Shown: positions 54,312 to 64,000, counted from the stretch's first letter. The stretch is DNA of 64,000 bases from Permianibacter aggregans (GCF_009756665.1 NZ_CP037953.1:3286001-3350000); one strand, 5' to 3'. The notes: generated from the letters alone by a model not told the origin. A program made the numbers and translations.

Positions 54312-55427
54312 TTCTTCCGTCAACCTCACCGGTTCATCCGGCAACCACGGCGTCAGTGCCTGCACGCGGGCGTTCAAGTCCTGGTAATTCTCTGCGTACA
54401 AATTGATATGTCCAAGCTTGCGGGCTTCGCGTTCAGTCTTGCCGTAGCGGTGAATTTGCAAGCCGCTTTGGCCAGCGAGCGCCGCCAAATCATGATGCTT
54501 GCCGATCACATTGACCATAGCGGTCGGGCGGCTGGCTTGGGTATTGCCAAGCGCCATGCCGGTAATGGCGCGCACATGGTTTTCAAATTGCGAGACTTCG
54601 GCGCCGAGCTGGCTCCAGTGTCCGGAGTTGTGCACGCGCGGCGCCATCTCGTTGGCGAGTAGTGAGCCATCGGCCATCTCGAATAATTCCAGCGCCATAA
54701 CGCCGACGTAATCGAGATGGGTCAGCAAACGGGTGGCGTAATCAAACGCGGCTTTCTCGGTTTCGGGGCGCAGGCGCGGAGCCGGCGCAACGGATACACG
54801 CAGAATGCCGTGGGCATGATGATTTTCCGCGAGCGGATAGCAGCGCTTGTCACCGCTGGTGGAGCGTACGGCCACTACTGATAGTTCGCGGGCAAACGGT
54901 ATCGCTTGTTCAGCAATCAACGGTGCGGCGTTGCCAAGCAATGCCCACACTTCTTTCACGTCGTTTTTATCGCGCAACCATTTCTGACCTTTGCCGTCGT
55001 AGCCAAGGCGCGTGGTTTTGATCACCAGCGGCAGGCCCATGCTGTCAGCCGCGAGTTCCAGATCATGCTCGGATTGAATGGCCAAAAATTTCGGCGTCGG
55101 AATGCCGAGGCTGCGGAACAAACTTTTTTCGATCAAACGATCTTGCGAATGGCTGACGGCTTTCGCATCCGGTCGAAATGGAATGCCGCTGGCAGCGAAT
55201 TCCTTCAGGATGTGTTCCGGCACGTTTTCCGTTTCGGTGCTCAAGACATCGCAGCCGTGCAAAAACGCGGCGCGTGACGCGGCATCGTTTACGTCAAACC
55301 ATTGTCCGACCGATGAAGCCGGTCCATGTTGGTCGCTACCCAGAAAACGAAAACGATGGCCAAGCGGAATACCGGCCAACGCCATCATCTGGCCAAGTTG
55401 GCCATCACCGAATACACCGATGATCAC
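54309..55427 (-). CDS. purK: N5-carboxyaminoimidazole ribonucleotide synthase
   Basis: A 372-residue ATP-grasp enzyme of purine synthesis. The start MIIGVFGDGQLGQMMALAG uses GTG; the ribosome-binding GAGG is the last codons of purE. Later conserved parts are PLVIKTTRLGYDGKGQKW and FEMADGSLLANEMAPRVHNSGHW. It makes N5-carboxy-AIR from AIR, ATP and bicarbonate, which PurE then rearranges. It is co-transcribed with purE, 3 bases apart. Confidence 0.96.
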   Translation of the reverse strand: MIIGVFGDGQLGQMMALAGIPLGHRFRFLGSDQHGPASSVGQWFDVNDAASRAAFLHGCDVLSTETENVPEHILKEFAASGIPFRPDAKAVSHSQDRLIEKSLFRSLGIPTPKFLAIQSEHDLELAADSMGLPLVIKTTRLGYDGKGQKWLRDKNDVKEVWALLGNAAPLIAEQAIPFARELSVVAVRSTSGDKRCYPLAENHHAHGILRVSVAPAPRLRPETEKAAFDYATRLLTHLDYVGVMALELFEMADGSLLANEMAPRVHNSGHWSQLGAEVSQFENHVRAITGMALGNTQASRPTAMVNVIGKHHDLAALAGQSGLQIHRYGKTEREARKLGHINLYAENYQDLNARVQALTPWLPDEPVRLTEE

Positions 55428-55430
55428 GAT

Positions 55431-55925
55431 TTATTCCTCACGCGGATCCGGTTGCGACAACACTTTCTGGGTTTGCTCATCGCGGAATTTCGCCAGGGCG
55501 GCGCGAATGGCTGGGTGCTTCGGCGCCAGAATCTGCGCGGCCAGAATGCCGGCATTGGCGGCACCGGCTTTGCCGATGGCGAGCGTGCCAACCGGAATGC
55601 CGGCAGGCATCTGAACGATGGAAAGCAGGGAGTCCTGGCCTTTTAAGGCGGCCGATTCGACTGGCACGCCGAGCACTGGCAGCAGTGTTTTGGCGGCGCA
55701 CATGCCGGGCAGGTGAGCGGCACCGCCAGCACCGGCGATGATCACTTGCAGACCGCGGCCTTCGGCTTGCTCGGCGTATTCGAACAGCAAGTCAGGCGTG
55801 CGGTGGGCGGAGACGACACGCACTTCGTGCGGCACGCCAAGGGATTCCAGCATGTTTACGGCATGTTGCATGGTCGTCCAATCACTCTTGGAGCCCATAA
55901 TCACACCGACCAAAGGCTGACTCAT
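55431..55925 (-). CDS. purE: N5-carboxyaminoimidazole ribonucleotide mutase
   Basis: A 164-residue class I Pur[29 protein letters not shown] and [12 protein letters not shown] are the active-site segments. The start is set at the ATG ending at 55925, since the frame continues upstream without family sequence. It isomerises N5-carboxy-AIR to 4-carboxy-AIR. First of the purE-purK pair, separated by 3 bases. Confidence 0.96.
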   Translation of the reverse strand: MSQPLVGVIMGSKSDWTTMQHAVNMLESLGVPHEVRVVSAHRTPDLLFEYAEQAEGRGLQVIIAGAGGAAHLPGMCAAKTLLPVLGVPVESAALKGQDSLLSIVQMPAGIPVGTLAIGKAGAANAGILAAQILAPKHPAIRAALAKFRDEQTQKVLSQPDPREE

Positions 55926-56104
55926 GTCAGGTTCGCTCTGGGTGGGGTTGATCAAGGGCGCAATTCTACTGATCTCAGATAAAAAATCATTAGAAACCGG
56001 CGGTTTTTGCTCAAAAAACCGGCAAGCACCACCAGCTTTCATAAACCGTCCAGGTTTGATCCCGGTCAACTCCGCCGCCAGCGCTAAAAGATGTATCGAC
56101 GATA

Positions 56105-56118
56105 TTGATTTTCGTCAA
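56105..56118. promoter_or_regulatory. Fnr/Anr-type box before narK1
   Basis: TTGAT-TTTC-GTCAA, one mismatch to consensus TTGAT-N4-ATCAA, 65 bases before the narK1 ATG. Oxygen-regulated (Fnr/Anr/Dnr) activation of the nitrate operon is the natural reading. Confidence 0.82.
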
Positions 56119-56183
56119 CGTCGCCAAAATGCCAAAGCCATACCTTTTGTGGTGTCTTCGTTTGTTACCCCAAAGGTGTTTCG

Positions 56184-57467
56184 ATGGCCTCACACAAAAC
56201 CAAGCAGTGGATGGTCTGTTGGTTCAGCACGCTGGCCTTCACCGTCTGCTTCGCTGTCTGGATGATGTTTGCCGTTATCGGCATTCCAATCAAAACGCTG
56301 CTTTCACTGAATGAAACGCAGTTCGGCCTGCTGGCCGCGATGCCGGTGTTGACGGGTTCGCTAACGCGTTTGCCGCTCGGTTTGCTGACCGACCGCTACG
56401 GCGGCCGCATCGTGTTGTTCTTTCTGATGCTGTCGACGGTCATTCCGATTTACCTGATTTCCTACGCCGAACAGTACTGGCAATTCCTGGTGCTGGGTTT
56501 GTTCGTCGGTCTTGCTGGCGGTTCGTTCTCGGTGGGTATCGCCTACGTCGCGAAATGGTTTGAGCGCAAACAGCAAGGATTTGCGATGGGTATTTTCGGC
56601 GCCGGTAACGCCGGTGCCGCGCTGACCAAGTTTGTTGCGCCAGCACTCGTAGTCGGTTTCGGCTGGACGATGGTGCCGAAGGTGTTCGCGATTGGCATGT
56701 TGATCACCGCGTTCATCTTTTGGTTCTTCACGTTCGACGACAAATCGCATCACATCGAAAGCTCCGTCAGCCTGCGTGAACAACTTGCCGTGTTGAAAGA
56801 TAAAAACGTGCTGCGTTATTGCCAGTATTACTCGCTGGTGTTCGGTGGCTATGTCGCGCTCGCGCTGTGGATGACCAAGTACTACATCGGCGAATACGGC
56901 TTTGATATTCAAACGGCCGCATTATTCGCTGCAGCGTTCTCGTTGCCCGGTGGTGTGCTGCGCGCCGTTGGTGGTTGGCTATCTGACAAATACGGCGCGC
57001 ATTCCGTGACCTGGTGGGTGCTATGGGTCTGCTGGATTTGTTTGTTCCTGATGTCCTATCCGCAAACCGATTTCACCGTGTTCACGATTGATGGTCCGAA
57101 AACCTTCCACATCGGTTTATCACCACTGGTGTTCACCGTGTTGCTGTTCGCCGTCGGTGTTGCCATGGCCTTCGGCAAAGCCTCTGTCTACAAGTATATC
57201 TCCGATGAATACCCGAAACACATGGGCGCCGTGTCCGGCATTGTCGGCCTCGCTGGTGGTTTGGGCGGCTTCGTTCTACCCATCATGTTTGGCGCGCTGA
57301 TGGATTTAACCGGCGTGCGTTCCTCCGCGTTCATGCTGATGTACGGCATCACCTGGGTGTCGTTGATTTGGATGTATTTCACTGAAGTCCGCTACACGAC
57401 ACTGATGGGTCGTCATCGCGGCGAACTGCTGCCAGAGCCGGTCAATCCGGATCTGAGAAACCGCTGA
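56184..57467 (+). CDS. narK: Nitrate/nitrite transporter, NarK1 type
   Basis: A 427-residue NNP-family MFS protein with 12 helices. Nitrate signature residues appear as GLAGGSFSVGIAYVAKWF and again as GIVGLAGGLGGFVLP, the two conserved glycine-rich nitrate-signature helices. NarK1 types usually import nitrate with protons. It is the first gene of narK1-narK2-narG-narH. It starts MASHKTKQWMVCWF, 65 bases after the Fnr-type box. Confidence 0.93.
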   Translation: MASHKTKQWMVCWFSTLAFTVCFAVWMMFAVIGIPIKTLLSLNETQFGLLAAMPVLTGSLTRLPLGLLTDRYGGRIVLFFLMLSTVIPIYLISYAEQYWQFLVLGLFVGLAGGSFSVGIAYVAKWFERKQQGFAMGIFGAGNAGAALTKFVAPALVVGFGWTMVPKVFAIGMLITAFIFWFFTFDDKSHHIESSVSLREQLAVLKDKNVLRYCQYYSLVFGGYVALALWMTKYYIGEYGFDIQTAALFAAAFSLPGGVLRAVGGWLSDKYGAHSVTWWVLWVCWICLFLMSYPQTDFTVFTIDGPKTFHIGLSPLVFTVLLFAVGVAMAFGKASVYKYISDEYPKHMGAVSGIVGLAGGLGGFVLPIMFGALMDLTGVRSSAFMLMYGITWVSLIWMYFTEVRYTTLMGRHRGELLPEPVNPDLRNR

Positions 57468-57485
57468 TTGCTTGAGGCAAAACTT

Positions 57486-59138
57486 ATGACGACGAGAGTA
57501 GAGAAAATCATTCCACCAGTCGATGACGGTGTCACGATCACCGACTGGCGCCCGGAAGATCAACAATTCTGGGAAATGGAAGGCAAGCGCATCGCTTCAC
57601 GCAACCTGTGGATTTCGGTGCCGAGTTTATTGTGCGGTTTTGCGGTCTGGCTGATGTGGGGCATCATTGCCGTGCAAATGGCCAACCTGGGTTTTGGATT
57701 TAGTCAGGAACAGTTGTTTACGTTGACAGCGATCGCCGGTCTTTCCGGTGCGACCACGCGCATCCCAGCTTCGTTTTTTATCCGCCTGTCTGGCGGTCGC
57801 AATACCATCTTTCTAACCACCGCACTGCTGATGATTCCGGCATTCGGTACTGGCTTGGCGCTGCAAAACAAAGAAACGCCGTTAATCGTGTTTCAACTGT
57901 TGGCCTTGCTGTCCGGTATCGGTGGTGGCAACTTCGCCTGCTCGATGTCAAACATCAGCACCTTTTATCCAAAGCGTTTGCAAGGCACGGCGCTAGGCAT
58001 CAACGCCGGGCTCGGTAATTTCGGCGTCACGACCATGCAGATTCTGATTCCGCTGTCGATGACGTTCGGCCTATTCGGTGCCATCGGTGGCGACTCGATG
58101 ACGCTGGCCAAGGATTCTGGTTGGTTGTTCGGAAAAATCGCCGCTGGCACCGAAACCTATGTGCAAAACGCCGGCTTTATTTGGTTGGTGTTCTTGGTGC
58201 CGCTGGCCTTCTTTGGCTGGAAAGGCATGAACAATATCCAGGAAATTTCGCCAAATACTGGCGGCACCTTGTTCGCGATGGCGAAAATTCTCTGGTTGTA
58301 CGGTTTGGCGTTAACGACAGCGGCGTTCGGTTTGTACCTGTACCTGCCAGCACCAACCGGACTCGGCTTGCTGAACATGTGGATCGCGTTACCCTTAATC
58401 ATTGCGTTGACGCTACTGGTCATGAAACTCGCGGCCATCGGCGAAATGAAGCAGGGCATCAGCCGTCAGTTCGCGATTTTCAAGAACAAACACACGTGGT
58501 CGATGACCGTGCTGTACATCGTCACCTTCGGTTCGTTCATCGGTTTCTCGATGGCGTTGCCACTGTCCATTCAAGTGATCTTCGGCGTGCAACATGTGCC
58601 GGACCCTGTCACTGGATTAATGACGCACACATTAAAAAACCCTAACGCTCCATCAGCACTGACTTACGCCTGGATTGGCCCGTTTGTTGGCGCGCTGATT
58701 CGTCCGCTGGGCGGTTGGATTTCCGACAAACTCGGCGGTTCGATTGTCACGCAAGTGATCTCGGTGGTCGTGGTCATCGCTTCGGTCGCCACCGGTTATT
58801 ACATGAATCTCGCCTGGAATTCCCCGACACCAGAGCAGTACTTCATGCCCTTCTTGCTGCTGTTTGTTGTGCTGTTTGCGGCCAGCGGCATTGGTAATGG
58901 TTCAACATTCCGCACCGTCGGCGTCATCTTCGACCGTCAGCAAGCCGGTCCGGTGTTGGGCTGGACTTCTGCGGTAGCGGCTTACGGTGCTTTTATCGCG
59001 CCGGAAGTCATCAAAGGCCAAATCAAGGCCGGCACACCCGAGATGGCGATGTACGGTTTCGCGGTGTTCTACGCGCTGTGCCTTGGCGTCAACTGGTGGT
59101 TTTACCTGCGCCGTGGCGCTGACATTAAAAATCCGTAA
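57486..59138 (+). CDS. Nitrate/nitrite transporter, NarK2 type
   Basis: A 550-residue second NNP-family MFS protein, start MTTRVEKIIPPVDDG with TGAGG upstream; the extra residues are an N-terminal extension and insertions between helices. Nitrate signatures are GIGGGNFACSMSNISTFYPK and, near the C-terminus, GIGNGSTFRTVGVIF. NarK2 types usually exchange nitrate for nitrite. The two NarK proteins are separate genes here, whereas in some denitrifiers such as Paracoccus they are fused. 18 bases from narK1 stop and 18 before narG. Confidence 0.92.
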   Translation: MTTRVEKIIPPVDDGVTITDWRPEDQQFWEMEGKRIASRNLWISVPSLLCGFAVWLMWGIIAVQMANLGFGFSQEQLFTLTAIAGLSGATTRIPASFFIRLSGGRNTIFLTTALLMIPAFGTGLALQNKETPLIVFQLLALLSGIGGGNFACSMSNISTFYPKRLQGTALGINAGLGNFGVTTMQILIPLSMTFGLFGAIGGDSMTLAKDSGWLFGKIAAGTETYVQNAGFIWLVFLVPLAFFGWKGMNNIQEISPNTGGTLFAMAKILWLYGLALTTAAFGLYLYLPAPTGLGLLNMWIALPLIIALTLLVMKLAAIGEMKQGISRQFAIFKNKHTWSMTVLYIVTFGSFIGFSMALPLSIQVIFGVQHVPDPVTGLMTHTLKNPNAPSALTYAWIGPFVGALIRPLGGWISDKLGGSIVTQVISVVVVIASVATGYYMNLAWNSPTPEQYFMPFLLLFVVLFAASGIGNGSTFRTVGVIFDRQQAGPVLGWTSAVAAYGAFIAPEVIKGQIKAGTPEMAMYGFAVFYALCLGVNWWFYLRRGADIKNP

Positions 59139-59156
59139 GCGGAGCTGGAGACGAAC

Positions 59157-62100
59157 ATGAGTCACTTTCTCGACAAACTGAAATTCTTTAATACCCGCGA
59201 GCCGGAAAGTTTCGCCAACGAGCACGGCGAAAAACGTTACGACAGCCGCGCCTGGGAAGACAGTTATCGTCAGCGTTGGCAGCACGACAAAATCGTGCGC
59301 TCAACGCACGGGACCAATTGCACCGGATCCTGCAGTTGGAAAATTTACGTGAAGAACGGCATCGTTACCTGGGAAACCCAACAAACCGATTACCCGCGCA
59401 CGCGTCCGGACTTGCCGAATCATGAACCGCGTGGTTGCCAACGTGGTGCCAGCTATTCCTGGTACATCTACAGCGCCAACCGGCTGAAGTATCCGATGGT
59501 GCGCGGCAAATTGTTGAAGCTCTGGCATGAAGCAAAAGCCGAACATAAAGACCCGGTTAAAGCCTGGGCGAGCATCGCCGAAGATCGCAACAAAGCGAAG
59601 CACTACAAGAGTGCACGCGGCATGGGCGGATATGTTCGCTCAAACTGGGATGAAGTGAACGAAATCATCGCGGCTGCCAACGTTTACACGGCCAAAACGT
59701 TTGGCCCTGATCGCATCATCGGCTTCTCACCAATTCCAGCGATGTCGATGGTTTCTTACGCCGCTGGCTCTCGTTACTTGAGCTTGATCGGCGGCGTTTG
59801 CATGAGCTTTTACGATTGGTATTGCGACTTGCCGCCATCCAGCCCGCAAATTTGGGGCGAGCAAACCGACGTGCCGGAATCGGCCGATTGGTATAACTCC
59901 AACTACATCATTGCCTGGGGCTCGAACGTGCCGCAAACGCGCACACCGGACGCCCACTTCTTTACCGAAGTACGCTACAAAGGTGCGAAAACCGTTTCCA
60001 TTACCCCGGACTACGCCGAAGTTTCAAAACTGACCGACGTCTGGATGCACGTCAAACAAGGCACTGACTCGGCACTCGGCATGGCGTTTGGTCACGTGAT
60101 TCTGAAAGAGTTTCACGTCGATAAGCCAAGCGAATATTTTACCGACTACATTCGTCGCTACTCCGACATGCCACTGCTGGTCTTGCTCGAAACGCACGAT
60201 GGCGAGGTGCTGAAAACCGGCCGCTTCCTGCGCGCGTCGGATTTCACCGGCAACTTGGCGCAAGACAATAATCCGGATTGGAAAACCGTCGGCTTTGATG
60301 AAAACGCCGATGATCAATTGGTGGTGCCAAACGGTTCGATAGGTTTCCGCTGGGGCCAGAAAGGCAAATGGAATCTGGAACAGCGCAGCGAGAGCAACGA
60401 CATCAAACTGCGCTTGTCGCTGAAAGCGAAGAACGATGGCCTTGTTGATGTCGCGTTTCCGTACTTCGGTAATCGCGCCACCGAGCATTTTGTTAACGAC
60501 CAGCGCGATGACTTGCTGGTGCACAAAGTGCCGGCCCGCAAATTAACGCTGGCCGATGGCCGCGAAGTCTATGCCGCCACCGTGTTCGATTTGATGCTGG
60601 CGCACTACGGGGTCGATAACGGCCATGGCGATGCCAACTGCGCCAAGAGCTACAACGACGATTTGCCGTTCACGCCGGCCTGGGCCGAGAAGATCACCGG
60701 CGTGCGCAAAGAGCTGATCATCAAGGTTGCCCGTGAGTTCGCCGATACCGCCGACAAAACCAAAGGTAAGTCGATGATCATCGTCGGCGCTGCGATGAAT
60801 CACTGGTATCACATGGACATGAACTACCGGGCGCTGATCAACATGCTGATCCTTTGCGGTTGTGTCGGTCAAAGCGGCGGTGGTTGGGCGCATTACGTTG
60901 GTCAGGAAAAACTGCGTCCGCAAACCGGATGGGTGCCGCTGGCGTTTGCCACCGATTGGAATCGTCCGCCACGGCAGATGAACTCGACCTCGTTCTTCTA
61001 CGCACACACCGGTCAGTATCGTTACGAAAAACTGCAAGTCAGCGAAATCTTGTCGCCACTGGCCGACGCCAAAGATTTTCCTGGCAGCCTGATTGACTTC
61101 AACGTGCGCGCTGAACGCATGGGCTGGCTGCCGAGTGCACCGCAGCTCTCACACAACCCATTGCAGATCACGCGCGATGCCGAGAAAGCCGGTGTTGATC
61201 CGGTGCAATACACGGTCGATAAACTGAAATCCGGTGCGATGCATATGTCCTGCGAGCAACCGGAAAATCCACTGAATTTCCCGCGTAACTTATTTGTCTG
61301 GCGCTCGAATCTTTTGGGGTCGTCTGGTAAAGGCCATGAGTATTTCCTGAAATACTTGCTTGGCACCAAGCACGGTGTGCAAGGCAAAAATCTCGGCATT
61401 GAAGGCGGCGCCAAGCCTCAAGAGGTGAAATGGGAAGAGCATGCTCGCGAAGGCAAACTCGATTTGCTGGTCACGCTCGATTTCCGCATGTCGACGACGG
61501 CGCTCTATTCCGACATCGTGCTGCCAACCGCCACCTGGTATGAAAAGAACGACATGAACACCTCGGACATGCATCCGTTCATTCATCCGCTCTCTTCGGC
61601 GATTGACCCCTGCTGGGAAGCGCGCAGCGACTGGGACATTTACAAAGGCATCGCTCGCAAATTCTCGGAGGTCTGTGTCGGTCATTTGGGTGTCGAGAAA
61701 GATCTGGTGACGCTGCCCATGCAGCACGACACGCCGGCCGAATTGGCGCAAGGCCCGATTCCAAAAGAATGGAAGAAAGGCGAGTGCGATCTGATTCCGG
61801 GTAAAACCGCACCGATCATGACGGTGGTCGAACGCGATTACCCGAACACCTACAAGAAATTCACCTCGCTCGGACCGTTGATGAGCAAGATCGGTAACGG
61901 TGGCAAAGGCATCAGTTGGAACACCGAAACCGAAGTGGAAGCGCTGCGCGAATTGAACCGGCCGGTAACGGAGGAGGGGGTCAGCAAAGGCTTGCCGCGT
62001 ATTGAATCCGATATCGATGCTGCCGAAGTGATTCTGATGTTGGCTCCGGAAACCAACGGCCATGTCGCCGTGAAGTCCTGGGCGGCGTTGTCGCAAAACA

Positions 62101-62885
62101 CTGGTCGTGATCACACCCATCTCGCTAACGGCAAAGACCACGAGAAGATCCGCTTCCGCGATATTCAGTCGCAGCCGCGCAAGATTATCTCGTCGCCGAC
62201 CTGGTCCGGTCTGGAAGATGAACACGTCAGCTACAACGCCGGCTACACCAACGTGCACGAGCTGATTCCGTGGCGCACGCTGACCGGTCGCCAGCAGTTC
62301 TATCAGGACCATTCCTGGATGCTTGGATTTGGTGAGGGTTTTGTTACCTACAAGCCACCGGTTGATATGAAAACCATCAAGCCGATGTTGAACCAGCAAC
62401 CAAATGGTAACAGCGAATACGTCGCCAACTGGATCACGCCACACCAGAAGTGGGGCATTCACTCAACCTATACCGACAACCTGCTGATGCTGACCTTGTC
62501 ACGCGGTGGCCCGATTGTCTGGTTGAGCGAGGTCGATGCCAAAGCGCACGGCATTGCCGATAACGACTGGATTGAAGTGTTCAACGTTAACGGTGCCATC
62601 GCCGCACGCGCGGTCGTTTCGCAACGGGTGCCATCCGGCATGGTCATGATGTATCACGCCCAGGAAAAAATTGTGAACACGCCCGGTTCGGAAATCACCG
62701 GCACTCGTGGCGGCATACACAACTCGGTCACGCGCACGGTCACCAAACCGACACACATGATCGGTGGCTATGCGCAATATTCCTACGGCTTTAATTACTA
62801 CGGCACGGTTGGTGCCAACCGCGATGAGTTCGTCGTTATTCGCAAGATGGCGAACGTCGATTGGCTCGATGGCGAACGCGTGTAA
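59157..62885 (+). CDS. narG: Respiratory nitrate reductase alpha subunit
   Basis: A 1242-residue NarG (E. coli 1247), complete. The FS0 iron-sulphur cluster ligands are H51, C55, C59 and C94 in STHGTNCTGSC and PRGCQRG. The molybdenum ligand Asp is about D244 in ESADWYNSNYIIAWGSN. Bis-MGD binding segments are recognisable, including MIGGYAQYSYGFNYYGTVG near the C-terminus. It reduces nitrate to nitrite at the cytoplasmic side of the membrane using quinol electrons passed by NarI and NarH. Confidence 0.97.
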   Translation: MSHFLDKLKFFNTREPESFANEHGEKRYDSRAWEDSYRQRWQHDKIVRSTHGTNCTGSCSWKIYVKNGIVTWETQQTDYPRTRPDLPNHEPRGCQRGASYSWYIYSANRLKYPMVRGKLLKLWHEAKAEHKDPVKAWASIAEDRNKAKHYKSARGMGGYVRSNWDEVNEIIAAANVYTAKTFGPDRIIGFSPIPAMSMVSYAAGSRYLSLIGGVCMSFYDWYCDLPPSSPQIWGEQTDVPESADWYNSNYIIAWGSNVPQTRTPDAHFFTEVRYKGAKTVSITPDYAEVSKLTDVWMHVKQGTDSALGMAFGHVILKEFHVDKPSEYFTDYIRRYSDMPLLVLLETHDGEVLKTGRFLRASDFTGNLAQDNNPDWKTVGFDENADDQLVVPNGSIGFRWGQKGKWNLEQRSESNDIKLRLSLKAKNDGLVDVAFPYFGNRATEHFVNDQRDDLLVHKVPARKLTLADGREVYAATVFDLMLAHYGVDNGHGDANCAKSYNDDLPFTPAWAEKITGVRKELIIKVAREFADTADKTKGKSMIIVGAAMNHWYHMDMNYRALINMLILCGCVGQSGGGWAHYVGQEKLRPQTGWVPLAFATDWNRPPRQMNSTSFFYAHTGQYRYEKLQVSEILSPLADAKDFPGSLIDFNVRAERMGWLPSAPQLSHNPLQITRDAEKAGVDPVQYTVDKLKSGAMHMSCEQPENPLNFPRNLFVWRSNLLGSSGKGHEYFLKYLLGTKHGVQGKNLGIEGGAKPQEVKWEEHAREGKLDLLVTLDFRMSTTALYSDIVLPTATWYEKNDMNTSDMHPFIHPLSSAIDPCWEARSDWDIYKGIARKFSEVCVGHLGVEKDLVTLPMQHDTPAELAQGPIPKEWKKGECDLIPGKTAPIMTVVERDYPNTYKKFTSLGPLMSKIGNGGKGISWNTETEVEALRELNRPVTEEGVSKGLPRIESDIDAAEVILMLAPETNGHVAVKSWAALSQNTGRDHTHLANGKDHEKIRFRDIQSQPRKIISSPTWSGLEDEHVSYNAGYTNVHELIPWRTLTGRQQFYQDHSWMLGFGEGFVTYKPPVDMKTIKPMLNQQPNGNSEYVANWITPHQKWGIHSTYTDNLLMLTLSRGGPIVWLSEVDAKAHGIADNDWIEVFNVNGAIAARAVVSQRVPSGMVMMYHAQEKIVNTPGSEITGTRGGIHNSVTRTVTKPTHMIGGYAQYSYGFNYYGTVGANRDEFVVIRKMANVDWLDGERV

Positions 62886-62899
62886 CAGGAGACAATGCC

Positions 62900-64000
62900 A
62901 TGAAAGTACGTGCCCAAATCGGTATGGTGCTGAATCTCGATAAATGTATCGGTTGTCACACTTGTTCCGTCACTTGTAAGAACGTTTGGACCTCGCGTGA
63001 AGGTTTGGAATACGCCTGGTTCAATAACGTCGAAACCAAACCTGGTATCGGCTATCCGAAAGACTGGGAAAACCAGAATCGCTGGAACGGTGGCTGGCAG
63101 CGCAATAAAGACGGCTCCTTGCAACCGCGCATTGGCGGCAAATTCCGTGTGCTGGCGAATTTATTCGCCAACCCGGATCTGCCACAGATAGACGATTACT
63201 ACGAACCGTTCGATTTCGATTACGAACACCTGCACAACGCGCCGGAAGGCAAGCATCAGCCCACCGCGCGTCCACGTTCGCTGATCACCGGTGCCCGGAT
63301 GCAGAAAATCGAATGGGGTCCAAACTGGGAAGAAATTCTCGGCACTGAGTTCGAAAAGCGTCGTAAAGACAAAAACTTCGATCAGATCCAGGCTGACATT
63401 TACGGCCAGTTCGAAAACACCTTCATGATGTATTTGCCGCGCCTGTGCGAACACTGCCTGAACCCGGCCTGTGTCGCCTCCTGCCCGAGCGGTGCCATTT
63501 ACAAACGGGAAGAAGACGGCATTGTGCTGATCGATCAAGACAAATGTCGCGGCTGGCGTATGTGCGTCTCTGGCTGCCCGTACAAAAAAATCTACTTCAA
63601 CTGGAAAACCGGCAAATCGGAAAAATGCATTTTCTGTTATCCGCGTATCGAAGCCGGCCAACCGACCGTTTGCTCAGAAACCTGCGTCGGTCGCATTCGC
63701 TACCTCGGCGTATTGCTGTACGACGCTGATCGGATTCAGGAAGTGGCCAGTACCGAAAGCGATCAAGACCTGTACGAAAAACAGTTGTCGATTTTCCTCG
63801 ACCCAAATGATCCAGAGGTGATCAAAGCCGCGCAAGCCGAAGGCATTCCGCACACCTGGCTGGAGGCCGCCAAACACTCGCCGGTCTACAAAATGGCGAT
63901 GGATTGGAAACTGGCGCTGCCGCTGCACCCGGAATACCGGACGTTGCCAATGGTGTGGTACATCCCACCACTGTCACCGATTCAGTCGGCGGCTGAGCGC
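62900..64000 (+). CDS. narH: Respiratory nitrate reductase beta subunit, cut by window edge
   Basis: The first 367 residues of NarH (normally about 510). Start after CAGGAG with MKVRAQIGMVLNLDKC. Four Cys groups for three 4Fe-4S and one 3Fe-4S clusters are visible: CIGCHTCSVTC near 16-26, CEHCLNPACVASC near 184-196, CRGWRMCVSGC (Trp replaces one Cys, giving the 3Fe-4S site) and CIFCYPR with CSETCVG. It carries electrons between NarI and NarG. The gene is 14 bases after narG; narJ and narI presumably follow outside the window. Confidence 0.97.
   Translation, partial: MKVRAQIGMVLNLDKCIGCHTCSVTCKNVWTSREGLEYAWFNNVETKPGIGYPKDWENQNRWNGGWQRNKDGSLQPRIGGKFRVLANLFANPDLPQIDDYYEPFDFDYEHLHNAPEGKHQPTARPRSLITGARMQKIEWGPNWEEILGTEFEKRRKDKNFDQIQADIYGQFENTFMMYLPRLCEHCLNPACVASCPSGAIYKREEDGIVLIDQDKCRGWRMCVSGCPYKKIYFNWKTGKSEKCIFCYPRIEAGQPTVCSETCVGRIRYLGVLLYDADRIQEVASTESDQDLYEKQLSIFLDPNDPEVIKAAQAEGIPHTWLEAAKHSPVYKMAMDWKLALPLHPEYRTLPMVWYIPPLSPIQSAAER

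Noticed and set aside
61290-62462. 390-codon minus-strand frame opposite narG
   Set aside because: Shadow of the narG reading frame, no recognisable domain.
1-64000. CRISPR arrays, prophage, rRNA operon
   Set aside because: No regularly spaced direct repeats, no phage structural genes and no rRNA-like sequence were seen.

Overview
The window reads as an ordinary chromosomal segment of a Gram-negative gammaproteobacterium of moderate GC content. It carries outer-membrane porins, lipoproteins, an RND/MacB-type export operon, a Fnr/Anr-type site before a respiratory nitrate reductase operon, and SpeD/SpeE/SSB/PurEK proteins that look gammaproteobacterial by recall. No rRNA, tRNA or CRISPR array was seen. 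I cannot name the genus. One complete IS256-family element and several short inverted-repeat elements are present.

Layout. 1-2215: minus-strand export operon (adaptor, ATPase, permease cut by the window edge). 2514-8232: ssb, an alpha/beta hydrolase, a solute-binding-like protein, a degenerate GGDEF-EAL protein and a DUF2057 protein. 8341-22840: a phosphate-starvation region with a porin, pstC-pstA-pstB-phoU-phoB-phoR, pstS, olsB-olsA-like ornithine-lipid genes and a plcP-like phospholipase gene. PhoB-type 11-bp repeats lie before the porin, pstC, pstS and olsB, and a weaker one before plcP. 23036-26522: speE, speD, a lipocalin, a short-chain dehydrogenase and a zinc-ribbon protein. 27007-29959: two unrecognised genes in tandem (PDZ-like/NTF2-like protein and a long helical protein). 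30049-36965: mostly minus-strand accessory genes, including a small hairpin-bounded segment with an AT-rich membrane-protein gene and a DEAD-box helicase fused to an ArfB-type GGQ ribosome-rescue domain.

37099-44129: two TetR-controlled modules. The first is a TetR gene overlapping a cytochrome P450 gene. The second is a NemR-like repressor with three copies of one operator, followed by an LpxR-like outer-membrane protein and the NemA-type ene reductase; fpr and a nitroreductase follow. 44147-47114: an MFS transporter, two small proteins and a PLP enzyme. 47463-52112: an ABC ATPase, permease, GldG-like and DUF4340 operon. 52321-54193: a universal stress protein gene and the IS256 element with a perfect 8-bp target duplication. 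54309-55925: purK and purE. 56105-64000: Fnr/Anr-type site, narK1, narK2, narG and the start of narH.

How the genes work together. The central theme is phosphate scarcity: take up phosphate (porin, Pst), sense it (PhoU/PhoR/PhoB), and replace phospholipids by ornithine lipids (PlcP, OlsBA). The second theme is electrophile and redox defence (NemR/NemA, Fpr, nitroreductase, P450). The third is anaerobic nitrate respiration. The best candidates for something undescribed are the helicase-ArfB fusion, the 27007-29959 gene pair, and the hairpin-bounded cassette at 30599-31131.
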